Position numbers and translations under genes: made by a program. This document shows positions 26,393 to 34,712 of a stretch of DNA of 64,000 nucleotides, piece after piece. Below the pieces are notes generated by a model. The model had not been told where the DNA came from and did not search any database. It worked only from the letters and a program-made list of their open reading frames with translations. Source of the DNA: Catenuloplanes atrovinosus. GTDB taxonomy: Bacteria; Actinomycetota; Actinomycetes; Mycobacteriales; Micromonosporaceae. Numbering within the stretch: position 1 is the first letter of the stretch; each line of letters opens with the position of its first letter. The DNA lies in contig NZ_JAVDYB010000001.1 of assembly GCF_031458235.1 (NCBI RefSeq), forward strand, positions 5,070,001 to 5,134,000, written 5' to 3'.

Positions 26393-26512
26393 GCAGAGCT
26401 CCCAGTTTCGCCTCCGGCAGAGTTTCCAGTTTCGCCTCCGGCAGAGCTCCCGGTTTCGCCTCCGGCAGAGCTCCCGGTTTCGCCTCCGGCAGAGCTGCCG
26501 GTCTCGCCACTG
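26393..26512. repeat. five 24-bp tandem repeats, intergenic
   Basis: Units of the form GCAGAGCTCCCGGTTTCGCC plus TCCG begin at 26393, 26417, 26441, 26465 and 26489. The third and fourth are identical and the last is the most diverged. The stretch 26310-26632 between two convergent genes holds nothing else. Both strands are open across the array, because 24 is a multiple of three, but there is no ribosome site. Confidence 0.85.
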
Positions 26513-26632
26513 GCGGGCTCCCCGGCGCGGTCGGGCCCACCGGCTCGGGCGAGGGCTACCGCGCCCGGACGCGGAACGGCCGCCGCCGTGCCCGGGGCAC
26601 GTGCGACGGCCGTGGTGCGGTCGTTCCTTCGG

Positions 26633-28150
26633 TCAGGCGTTGGCGTTCTTCTCGTCGGCGAGCTGCCGCGCCTGGACCGGCCAGTTGGGGACGCTGGCGG
26701 TGGCGCGGATGCCGGCGGCGGTCAGCGCCGCGCGGACACCGGCCTCACCGGCGGCGGCCAGCTCGGCGTAGGTGGTGATCCCGGCGGCCTGCAACGCCTG
26801 CGCGGACTTCGGGCCGAGACCCGAGATCTTCGTCAGGTTGTCGACCGACGCGGCGGCGGGCGCGGCCGGCGCGACCACGGGCTCCGGATCCGCGGCGACG
26901 ATCGGCTCCGGCGCGGTCGCCGTGGTCTCCCCCACCGGCGTGGTGATGGCGGGCTCCGCGACCGCCGTGGTGATCGCGGGTTCCGCGACGGGCGCGGGTT
27001 CCGCCGCCGCGGGCGTCGCCGGCGCCTTGGTGATGGCCGGCTCAGCGACCGGCTCGGGCGAGGTGGTCGGCTCGGCAGCCGCCGGTGTCGCGGCCGAGGC
27101 CGCCTTCGCGGCCGAGGCCGCCTTCGCGGCCGAGGCCGCCTTCGCGGCCGAGGCCGCCTTCGCGGCCGAGGCCGCCTTCGCGGCCGAGGCCGCCTTCGCG
27201 GCGGGAGTCGCCTTCGTAGCGGGGGCGGCCTTCTTCGCCGGGGTGGCCCGCTTGGCCGGCGCGGCCTTCTTCGCGGCGGTGGTCTTCCTCGGCGCGGGCG
27301 CCGCCACCAGCGCGGTGTCCGCAACCGGCGCCGCCTCCGCAACCGGCGCGGTGTCCGCAACCGGCGCCGTCTCCGCAACCGGCGCGGTCTCCGCAACCGG
27401 CGCGGTCTCCGCAACCGGCGCGGTCTCCGTGGTGGCGGCCGGAGCCTTGACCGCGGTGGTCTCAGCCGACGTGACCTCCTGCGCCGCCGCCGTCTCGTCC
27501 TGCACGACCGCCGCCGTCGCATCCCGCGCGGGCGCCGACTCGCCGGACGTCGCCGGGGTGACGACCGGCGTCGTCCCGGCCGACGTAGGTGCCGGCTCCC
27601 CGGCCACCGCCGCCGTATCGGCCACAGTGGTCTCCGCCGGCGTCGGCGCGGCCTTCTCCGGCGCGACCGTCGCACCGTCCGCCGCGGTCGAGGTGGCAGC
27701 GGCGGAGTCGGACGACGTGCTCGATGCCGCTGCGCCGGTCTCGCCGGACGACGCGCCCTTCACGGCGGCGTCGGTGTCGGACGACGACGTCTTGGCCGGC
27801 TCCACCGCGAGCGACGGCGTCGCCACCTCGGTCGCCGGGTCGGCGACGGACGCGGCGTCGGCGGCCGGCGCCGCCGTCTCACCCGTCGCGGTCTCGCCGG
27901 ACGACGCGGCCGCGGGCGTCGTCTTCGCCCCCGCGGCCGAGGCCTCGACCGAGGCGGCCGACGACTCCGCCTCGGGCGTCGACGCCGGGTCCGGCGTGAC
28001 GACGACCGAATCCGGGGTATCTGAAGAATGCGGCTTGGCGACGGTGGGCGCGGCGCCGGAGCCCGAAGGCTTGCGGAGCCGGCCCATCAGCCACCAGCCG
28101 ACGAGAATGCCCACGATCGCCAGGGCAATGATGATGGGAATGTTCCGCAT
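26633..28150 (-). CDS. membrane-anchored helix-hairpin-helix protein with long Ala/Lys/Pro-rich linker
   Basis: The 505-residue protein starts at ATG 28150 behind GGGAGG. One N-terminal transmembrane helix (IPIIIALAIVGILVGWWLMG, residues 4-23) is followed by about 400 residues of disordered sequence. That sequence includes repeated TAPVAE units, histone-H1-like KKAAPAK segments and six exact KAASAA repeats. A C-terminal helix-hairpin-helix domain (about 440-505: DNLTKISGLGPKSAQALQAAGITTY) resembles those that bind DNA or act in DUF4332-type proteins. I infer a protein tethering DNA or a nucleoprotein to the membrane. The repeat tracts vary easily in length. Confidence 0.78.
   Translation of the reverse strand: MRNIPIIIALAIVGILVGWWLMGRLRKPSGSGAAPTVAKPHSSDTPDSVVVTPDPASTPEAESSAASVEASAAGAKTTPAAASSGETATGETAAPAADAASVADPATEVATPSLAVEPAKTSSSDTDAAVKGASSGETGAAASSTSSDSAAATSTAADGATVAPEKAAPTPAETTVADTAAVAGEPAPTSAGTTPVVTPATSGESAPARDATAAVVQDETAAAQEVTSAETTAVKAPAATTETAPVAETAPVAETAPVAETAPVADTAPVAEAAPVADTALVAAPAPRKTTAAKKAAPAKRATPAKKAAPATKATPAAKAASAAKAASAAKAASAAKAASAAKAASAAKAASAATPAAAEPTTSPEPVAEPAITKAPATPAAAEPAPVAEPAITTAVAEPAITTPVGETTATAPEPIVAADPEPVVAPAAPAAASVDNLTKISGLGPKSAQALQAAGITTYAELAAAGEAGVRAALTAAGIRATASVPNWPVQARQLADEKNANA
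27090..27197 (-). repeat. six identical 18-bp tandem repeats
   Basis: The 18-mer GCGGCCGAGGCCGCCTTC occurs six times in direct succession from 27090. It encodes KAASAA repeats in the linker of the helix-hairpin-helix protein. Perfect identity points to recent expansion. Confidence 0.92.
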
Positions 28151-28344
28151 GAAAAGCCTCCCGATATACGGAGGCGGCATTGTAGCAACGCTTCCACCAC
28201 ACTCGTTCACGCAGAGCCCTCGGCGTCCCACGCAGCCCTGACCAGGCCATGCGCGGGCGACGGGACGGGAAACGCGACGGAAACACGACTCCGTACCGTG
28301 ACCGCTCGCATTCATGGTGTTCGGCGCCACGCGTACCCGGCCGG

Positions 28345-29523
28345 TCAGCCGATCCGGACCACGCGCGCCCACGGTGGCGTCTCCACCCATCGCCGCGCCG
28401 GCCTGGAGAACAGGCCGATCACGGTGCGCGCGGCCGGCCGGGTGGACGGCCACGGCGTCTGTCCGTCGGTGAGCGTCACGATCACGTCCGGCCGCCGTTT
28501 CAGCGCGGCGGCGAAGCCCTCGCGCAGGTCCGTACCGCCGCCGCCGACCAGCGGGATGTCCTCCTCCCGGCACAGCCGGCCCACCGCGCTCACGGCCGCG
28601 TCGCAGGACATCACGGTGACCAGGTCGCGCCGGCCGCCGAGCGCGCGCCCGATCGCGGCCACCTCCAGCAGCGCGCTGCCCAGTTCGTGGTCCGCGACCG
28701 AGCCGGACGTGTCGACGACCACGCACACGGTCGGCGGGCGGCGGCGCAGCGCGGGCAGCACCACGCCCGGCACGCCCGCGGCGCGGCGGGCCGGCCGCTG
28801 GTACGTGTAGTCCTCCCCCACGCCCGCCGTGGTGGCCGCGGACCGGACCGCGGCGCCGAGCAGGTCCCGCCACGGCTGCGGCGGGTGGACCACCCGCTCG
28901 GCCCAGCGCCGCCAGCCGTCCGGCGCCTCGCCGGGCGTGCCCACCAGGCCGCGCGCCACCCGGAACCGGATCGCCTCCCGTTCCGCCGCGGTCAGCCCGT
29001 GGGCGCCGGCCGCCCCGAGTTCCCACGCGCGGTCGCGGCCGTCCGCGCCGCCGCCGCAGTCGAGCCAGGCGTGCGCCTGGGTGCGCGGGCCGAGCGTGAA
29101 CCGGCCGAGGTACCACTCCATCACCTGCCCCGGCTCCAGGCCGAGCGAGCTGGGGAGCACCGCGTCGGCCGGCGCGGGGAGGCGCTCGTCGTACACGTCA
29201 TCGTTGATCTCCGCGTCCGCCGCGATGTTCATCCGCAGCCGCTCGCCCGGTCCGTCCACGCCGTGCCGGCGCGCGTAGTCGTCGCCCCGCCCGGGATGGT
29301 CGCGCAGCAGGTGGGACACCTCGTGCACCCACACGCCGGCCAGGTCCACCAGCGACCGCCGGGCCACGAACGCGGGCGACACGTAGCACCGCCAGTACCG
29401 GTCCACGCCCATCGTCGGCACCGACCGCGACTCGACCACGCGCAGCGCGAACAGCGCGGTGGCCAGGTAGGGCCGCTCCCGGGCGGCGAGCAGCCGGGCC
29501 GCGTACAGCTTGTCGTAGTCCAT
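28345..29523 (-). CDS. DUF2201-type metallopeptidase-like/VWA protein
   Basis: This 392-residue protein has two parts. Residues about 1-250 resemble the putative metallopeptidase domain found with MoxR proteins, with an HExxH motif in WVHEVSHLLRDH (67-71). Residues about 270-390 are a VWA-like domain with the MIDAS start VVDTSGS and a later GGGGTDLREGF. MoxR ATPases act as chaperones that insert cofactors or metals into VWA partners. The start codon overlaps the MoxR stop (TGATG at 29523), so the two proteins are made together. The substrate is unknown. Confidence 0.85.
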   Translation of the reverse strand: MDYDKLYAARLLAARERPYLATALFALRVVESRSVPTMGVDRYWRCYVSPAFVARRSLVDLAGVWVHEVSHLLRDHPGRGDDYARRHGVDGPGERLRMNIAADAEINDDVYDERLPAPADAVLPSSLGLEPGQVMEWYLGRFTLGPRTQAHAWLDCGGGADGRDRAWELGAAGAHGLTAAEREAIRFRVARGLVGTPGEAPDGWRRWAERVVHPPQPWRDLLGAAVRSAATTAGVGEDYTYQRPARRAAGVPGVVLPALRRRPPTVCVVVDTSGSVADHELGSALLEVAAIGRALGGRRDLVTVMSCDAAVSAVGRLCREEDIPLVGGGGTDLREGFAAALKRRPDVIVTLTDGQTPWPSTRPAARTVIGLFSRPARRWVETPPWARVVRIG

Positions 29524-30713
29524 CAGGCCGCACCCGCCCGGCGGGAGAGCGCGACCGTGCCGGCCAGCCGGTCGATCAGCGCGGGCACGTCCCAGTCCGC
29601 GCGGCGCAGCGCGGCCAGCGCGGTCGCCGGCACCACCACCAGGTCCGGCGGCCCGGTCTCGGCCGCGCGGGCCAGCACCGCCCAGGCCGCGTCCCACCGG
29701 ACGCGCGACGGCCGGTCCGCGAGCGCCGCGACCACGCCGTCCAGCACGGCCTGGCGCAGGTCGCCGCGCTCCGGCAGCGGCGCGTGCTCCGGGTCGGCGA
29801 GCACCGCCTCCGGGTCCGGCAGGTCGAGCCGGTCCAGCCCCGCCAGCAGTTCCAGTCCCGGTCCGTCGCCGACCGCGCCGCGTACCAGCATGGACAGCAC
29901 GTCCCGCGAGGTGCCCGCGGCCCGCGCGAAGGCGACCAGCCGCAGCGTCATCTCCCAGCTCCGCGGCGACGGCCACGCGCCGCCGCGCACCTGCTCGGAC
30001 CCGGGCAGCCGGTGCACCAGCCCCGGCCGCGCGGTGAGGAACGTGCTCAGCGCGCGCCGCGCGTACGCCAACGCCTCCGGCAACCGCTCCGGATCCAGCC
30101 TCGGCAGCGTCGCCCGCGGCCAGACACCACCGAGCCCGCGCGCCACCACCTGCGTATCGTGTGTCCACTGGAGATGGACGAACCGGTTCGCCAGCGGTGG
30201 GCTCAGCTCCCAGCCGTCCGCCGCCGACCCGCGGGGGTTCGCCGCCGCCACGATCCGCACGCCGGCCGGCAGCGTCAGCGCGCCCACCCGCCGCTCCAGC
30301 ACCACCCGCAGCAGCGCCGCCTGCACCGCCGGCGGCGCCGTCGACAGCTCGTCCAGGAACAGCAGTCCCTTCCCGTCCCGTACCAGCCGCACCGCCCAGT
30401 CCGGCGGCGCCATCGCCACGCCGCGCACCGCCGGATCGTCCCCCACCACCGGCAGCCCCGCGAAGTCCGACGGCTCGTGCACACTGGCGATCACCGTCGT
30501 CAACGGCAGCCCCAGATCCGCTGCCAGCTGCATCAGCCCCGCGGTCTTCCCGATCCCCGGCTCCCCCCACAGCAACACCGGCAGATCCGCCGCCACCGCC
30601 AGCGCCAGCGCATCCAGCTGATCATCCCGCCGCGGCTCCGTCTCGGTCCGCTTCAACAGGCCCAGCAGCTCATCCGCCACCCCGAGCCGCACACCATCAC
30701 TCACCAAAGCCAT
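29523..30713 (-). CDS. MoxR-family AAA+ ATPase
   Basis: The 396-residue AAA+ protein carries Walker A LWGEPGIGKTAG, Walker B GLLFLDELSTAPP, sensor 1 VAAANPRG and an arginine-finger region (SPPLANRFVHLQW). A helical C-terminal part follows. It is upstream of, and coupled to, the VWA gene, the usual MoxR-VWA arrangement. ATG 30713 follows GAAGGTG closely. An in-frame ATG at 30746 lacks a ribosome site but would add 11 residues (MDEFDLRETKV), so the start is not settled. Confidence 0.85.
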   Translation of the reverse strand: MALVSDGVRLGVADELLGLLKRTETEPRRDDQLDALALAVAADLPVLLWGEPGIGKTAGLMQLAADLGLPLTTVIASVHEPSDFAGLPVVGDDPAVRGVAMAPPDWAVRLVRDGKGLLFLDELSTAPPAVQAALLRVVLERRVGALTLPAGVRIVAAANPRGSAADGWELSPPLANRFVHLQWTHDTQVVARGLGGVWPRATLPRLDPERLPEALAYARRALSTFLTARPGLVHRLPGSEQVRGGAWPSPRSWEMTLRLVAFARAAGTSRDVLSMLVRGAVGDGPGLELLAGLDRLDLPDPEAVLADPEHAPLPERGDLRQAVLDGVVAALADRPSRVRWDAAWAVLARAAETGPPDLVVVPATALAALRRADWDVPALIDRLAGTVALSRRAGAA

Positions 30714-31358
30714 CACCTTCGTTTCTCTAAGATCGAATTCATCCATCGGACGCACCCGCGCCCTCCCTCGGCCCGACGCACGTTTTCGGCCGCCGGGGCG
30801 CGTGCGGTCAGTTGTTCCGCGCGGCCGGCCAGCACCCGGCATCTCGCCATGCATCGCGACCGGACACAGCCTCGGATCGCCACCTCATGACCTGCCGACG
30901 GCCTTGAGACACCCGCACCGGCCGGGCAGAGCACCTCACTGCGCAACCCACCCGGCGGTCCCGTCCCGTGCCCGAAATTCCGGACATGGCGGTCCGCCAC
31001 AGCACCCACCCGCGGACCCTTTGCTCTGCTTACCGCCGGTCGCACCGGCCGCACCGGACGCGGGTAAGCAGGGCAGAGGCACCGAACACCGACCGCGCTC
31101 CGCCGCCTCCGCTCTGCTCACCGCCGCATCGCACCGACCGGCAGCGGTCCACCAAGCGTGCGGGTAAGCAGAGCAAAGGCACTGGAAACCGGCTGTCCCC
31201 GGCACCGGCTCGCATTCCGCCGCACGCCGCCAACCGGTGCCGGGCCGCGTCACGCAGGGGCGTAAGCAGAGCGAAGGCCGCCGGAGCACCCCGGGTCGAG
31301 CGGCCGGCGGTGGACCCGCCCGGGGACGGGTGCCGGCCGGCGGCGCGGGCCGTGGTGG
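30714..31358. other. long intergenic region with repeated palindromic elements
   Basis: This 645-bp stretch lies between the MoxR gene and the 459-residue gene, both on the minus strand. It contains the repeat cluster listed separately at 31016-31280. No gene with a ribosome site and protein-like content is seen. It must hold the MoxR-operon promoter. Confidence 0.5.
31016..31280. repeat. cluster of dispersed 17-20-bp elements in both orientations
   Basis: The element GGTAAGCAGAGCAAAGGC and variants occur five times. It is inverted at about 31017 (CCTTTGCTCTGCTTACC) and 31108 (GCTCTGCTCACC), and direct at about 31062, 31162 and 31260. Successive inverted and direct copies can pair to form two large stem-loops with arms of about 15 bp. 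The arrangement resembles bacterial REP/BIME-type intergenic elements. Confidence 0.75.
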
Positions 31359-32738
31359 TCAGCGGCGTCTTCGTGGTCGGGGGCGGCGGGACCGTCCGGG
31401 GTCGCGGTGGGCGAAGGGGTCGGAGCGTGGGGCGCGCTGGTGGGCCGGGTCATGGGTGGGGCCGGTGGGGGTGAGGCCGGCGCGGTACATGCCGTAGACG
31501 AGGCGCTGGTGTGCGGCGGCCCGCAGTTCGTGGCGGAGCGGGCCGTCGCGCAGGGTGGCGGCCGGGCCGAGCAGGGACTCGACCGTGCGCAGTGCGCCCT
31601 CGGTGTCGCCGTGGTCCAGGCGGGCACGCACGTCGTCCAGGGTGGCGGGGTGCCGGTGCAACTCGTCGATGACGCGCAGGCAGGGCAGCGGCGTGCCGGT
31701 CAGCGCGGCCAGCAGTTCCTCGCGCCTGATCTCGGCCGGGTCGTGGTCGAGCGGCCGGAGCACTCCGTCCACCACCCCGATCCGGTGGTCGGCGTCGCGG
31801 CAGCGCACCGTGCGTACCGTCGGCGGCGGGGTGGGGGCCGGGACGGGACCGGTGGTGCGCCGGCCGGGCGCCAGGGCGGCGGCGACCAGCGGATGCAGCT
31901 CGTCCGGCGTGATCATGCCAGCGCGCAGCAGCGTGAGGTCGGGCGGCTGCCAGACCGCCGCGTCCGGCAGCACCGGCAGACCACGCCCGCGCGCCGGGAC
32001 CAGCACCGGCGGCGCGTCGCCCGGGATGCGCAGCACCAGGTGCTCGTGCGCACCCAGCCGGATCGCCACGGCGCCGCCCCGGGCCCGCGGCAGCAGGGCC
32101 GCCTCGGCCACCCAGCGGTCGACCGCGCACCCGCGCTCCCGCAGCCGGTCGAGCCGCACCGGATCGCCGGGCGGAACCGGCGGCCCGGCATCGCGGCCGG
32201 GCGCGGCCGTCCCCGGAAGGCCGGCGCGGGACCGCAGTTCCGGGGCGCGCCGGGCGTCCCAGAGGTGGCGGTGCAGGTCGAGGCGGAAGCGGGGATGTGG
32301 ATGCCGCCCCTCGCCGGGCCGGGCGGACCACAGCGCGAGGCTGATCCGCTGCCCCGCGTCCGCCCAGGCCGGTGCCGTGCGCACCACCAGCCACAGTGGG
32401 CCGTCGGCGGCGGCGTAGCGGGCCAGGCCGACGGTCAGCGCGGGGCGGAGCAGGCCGTCCGGGGCGACCCGGGGCAGGTGCCAGCGCAGCAGGTCGGGGG
32501 CGAGGTGCCGAAGGTCGGACCGGAGTTCGGCGGCGAGCGCGGTGCCGTGGGTACGCGCGACGGCGCGCACGTTCAGGTCGACCTCGACGCGGGCCGCCGC
32601 GCAGGCGCCCGCCCAGTCACCGGCGCGGCGACGCGCGTCGGCAGACTCGATCATGGAGGGCGGCACCGCGTACGCGCGGATGTGCCGCCAGAGGCGGAGG
32701 CGTGAGTCCGTGTTCACGGCCGGGGAGCGCATCAGCAC
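31359..32738 (-). CDS. hypothetical protein of the MoxR-VWA neighbourhood
   Basis: The 459-residue protein (an ATG at 32732 is equally possible) is rich in Ala, Arg and Leu and has no signal peptide or membrane helix. Its N-terminus (LRLWRHIRAYAVPPSMIESA) and middle part (ARGGAVAIRLGAHEHLVLRI) read as real protein, but I do not recognise a family. The last 30 residues are very basic. Actinomycete MoxR/VWA genes often have a large uncharacterised companion nearby, so it may act in the same process. It is divergent from the P450 gene. Confidence 0.65.
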   Translation of the reverse strand: MLMRSPAVNTDSRLRLWRHIRAYAVPPSMIESADARRRAGDWAGACAAARVEVDLNVRAVARTHGTALAAELRSDLRHLAPDLLRWHLPRVAPDGLLRPALTVGLARYAAADGPLWLVVRTAPAWADAGQRISLALWSARPGEGRHPHPRFRLDLHRHLWDARRAPELRSRAGLPGTAAPGRDAGPPVPPGDPVRLDRLRERGCAVDRWVAEAALLPRARGGAVAIRLGAHEHLVLRIPGDAPPVLVPARGRGLPVLPDAAVWQPPDLTLLRAGMITPDELHPLVAAALAPGRRTTGPVPAPTPPPTVRTVRCRDADHRIGVVDGVLRPLDHDPAEIRREELLAALTGTPLPCLRVIDELHRHPATLDDVRARLDHGDTEGALRTVESLLGPAATLRDGPLRHELRAAAHQRLVYGMYRAGLTPTGPTHDPAHQRAPRSDPFAHRDPGRSRRPRPRRRR

Positions 32739-32942
32739 TCACCTTCGGTGAAACGGGCCCCCAATCTGCGAAGAGTAGGAGTCTTCATCGTCGCGAACCG
32801 TACCACGGCGGCCGGCCGGCGCGCGCCCGCCACGTCGGCCGGCCGGCCACCGCGAGAGGGACACCTTACCGTCCACAGTGCACGGCGCTCGCACCGTACC
32901 GACGCATTCCGCTCTTGGTAGTTGATGCGGCACACTCGGTGA

Positions 32943-34136
32943 ATGCCCTACCTCGACGTGCTCGCACCGTCGTTCAGCTTCACCTCGCCGGAGACGCTCG
33001 CGGCGCAGGACGCGGGCTGGTACGCGGACAGCCCGATCGGCCCGGTCGTGCTCCGCTACGCGGAGGCCAACGACCTGCTCCGGGACAAGCGCTTCGACCA
33101 CGGCGGGGAGGGCTACCTGCTGCGCAACGGCGTGACCGGCGGGCCGATCCACGACTGGTACGTCCCGATGATCGTCAACCATGACGGCCCGGACCACCGG
33201 CGGCTGCGCGGCCTGGTCGGGCGCGCGTTCACGCCGCGGATGGTGGAGTCGCTGCGGCCGTTCATCCGCGCCCGGGCCGAGCGGCTCGCGGACGAGATGA
33301 CGGGCGCGGACGGTGTCGAGTTCGTCGACGCGTTCGCGGACCGGCTGCCGCTGGCCGTGATGTGCGAGCTGCTCGGCGTGCCCGCCGCGGACTACGACGT
33401 GTTCAGCCGGTGGTCCTCCGACATCGGCCTGGTGTTCGGCCTGGCCAACGGCGGGGACACGGTCGCGCGGGTGGAGCGCGCGGTGGCCGGCCTGGACGGC
33501 TACGTGGACGAGCTGATGGACCGCAAGGCCGCGGCGCCGGGCGAGGACGTGATCTCCGTGCTGCTCGCGGCCATGGCCGAGGACGGCACGGCCAGCCGCG
33601 ACGAGGTGCGCAACCTGCTGGTCACGCTCGTGTTCGCGGCCCACGACAACACCCGGCACCAGTTCTCCAACTGCATCGTCACGTTCGCGGAGCACCCGGC
33701 GCAGTGGACCCTGCTGCGCGACGATCCGTCGCTGGCCGGCCGGGCGGTGGAGGAGTGCATGCGCTGGCGCCCTTCGGCGGGCAACCTGTTCCGCCGCGCC
33801 GCGGTCGACCTGACGTTCCACGGCGTGGACATGCCGGCCGGCACGTTCGTGACCGCGGCCGTGCTCACCGCGCAGCGCGACCCGCGGGCGTACCCCGGCG
33901 GCCGGGTCTTCGACATCACGGCCACGCGCGAGGCGCCGCTGCTCCAGTTCGGCGCGGGCCCGCACTACTGCCTGGGTGCCGCGCTGGCCCGCACCGAACT
34001 GCTCGAGGCGCTGCCCGTGCTGGTGAGCCGCTTCGGCCCGCCCGAGCTGCCGCCGGAGCCGCTGGACTGGCGCCCGCCGCTCGGCACCCAGGGCCCGGAG
34101 TCGCTGCCGATCCGCTTCGCGAGCGCGCCGGCCTGA
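32943..34136 (+). CDS. cytochrome P450
   Basis: The 397-residue protein has all main P450 features. The heme loop is FGAGPHYCLG with axial Cys343, the ExxR is ECMR (271-274), and the I-helix is AAHDNT (232-237). It is a soluble bacterial class I enzyme needing a ferredoxin partner not encoded here. The I-helix has Ala-His-Asp-Asn-Thr where A-G-x-[DE]-T is usual, so the conserved glycine is replaced. The substrate is unknown. No biosynthetic cluster surrounds it; the nearest genes encode a protease inhibitor (convergent) and the hypothetical companion of MoxR (divergent). Confidence 0.92.
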   Translation: MPYLDVLAPSFSFTSPETLAAQDAGWYADSPIGPVVLRYAEANDLLRDKRFDHGGEGYLLRNGVTGGPIHDWYVPMIVNHDGPDHRRLRGLVGRAFTPRMVESLRPFIRARAERLADEMTGADGVEFVDAFADRLPLAVMCELLGVPAADYDVFSRWSSDIGLVFGLANGGDTVARVERAVAGLDGYVDELMDRKAAAPGEDVISVLLAAMAEDGTASRDEVRNLLVTLVFAAHDNTRHQFSNCIVTFAEHPAQWTLLRDDPSLAGRAVEECMRWRPSAGNLFRRAAVDLTFHGVDMPAGTFVTAAVLTAQRDPRAYPGGRVFDITATREAPLLQFGAGPHYCLGAALARTELLEALPVLVSRFGPPELPPEPLDWRPPLGTQGPESLPIRFASAPA

Positions 34137-34145
34137 CCGCGGCGC

Positions 34146-34589
34146 TCAGCGTACGCGCGAGGTGAAGACCGTGCCGGCGGCGATGCCGAGCTGGCACGCG
34201 TTGCCGAACGTGCGGCGGTCGTTGACCGCGCGCGTGCCCCAGTAACCGGTCGCGGCCGCGGTCACCGGGCGGTAGTCGGCGGTGCAGAGCACGCCGTCGC
34301 GCGGCGGCAGGTTGAAGACGTTGCCGCCGACCTTCTGGAGCGCGGTGCAGGCGGCGGCCGCGGACGGGTGGTTGCCGCCGGCGGGACCGCAGGTCAGCGT
34401 GAGCGGCGGCGCGGCACGGCGGGCCGTGTCGTCCGTGATCACGGTGAGCGTGAGCCGCGCGTACGGCCGGGTGGCCGCGCTGCTGCCGGGCCGTCCGCCG
34501 GGCTGGTGGGGCGCGGCGGGGGCGGCGCCGGGCAGCAGTGCGACCGTGGCGGCCGTGGCCAGGGCGGCGGCCGCGAGGTGGCGGATCAT
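34146..34589 (-). CDS. secreted subtilisin-inhibitor-like protein (SSI family, I16)
   Basis: The 147-residue protein has a signal peptide (residues 1-25, ending APAA). Its SSI-like domain has four cysteines in the family order (LTLTCGPAGGNHPSAAAAC, LCTADYRPVT, FGNACQL). It should inhibit extracellular serine proteases as a dimer. By alignment with the SSI loop (Cys-Pro-Met-Val-Tyr) the P1 residue would be Ala in CTADY, rather than the Met, Lys or Arg often found; this is my alignment, not a measured specificity. Its stop codon lies nine bases from that of the P450 gene. Confidence 0.88.
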   Translation of the reverse strand: MIRHLAAAALATAATVALLPGAAPAAPHQPGGRPGSSAATRPYARLTLTVITDDTARRAAPPLTLTCGPAGGNHPSAAAACTALQKVGGNVFNLPPRDGVLCTADYRPVTAAATGYWGTRAVNDRRTFGNACQLGIAAGTVFTSRVR

Positions 34590-34712
34590 GACAACTCCCG
34601 AGGTGAGACGCGGACGAACAGGTCCGGTCTACTCCCCGGCCGGGGGCATGTCCGCTAAACCGGGCAAACTAGTACGTTGTGTCCGCCATCTTCACCCGTC
34701 CGGCCACCGCCG

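Noticed and set aside
24696-26540. 614-codon minus-strand frame starting with PEAKPGAL repeats
   Set aside because: Antisense of the WGR/propeller gene plus the 24-bp intergenic repeat; no ribosome site.
26772-28241. 489-codon plus-strand Ala-rich frame opposite the HhH gene
   Set aside because: It is the complement of the KAASAA and TAPVAE repeats; the minus frame has the ribosome site, membrane helix and HhH domain.
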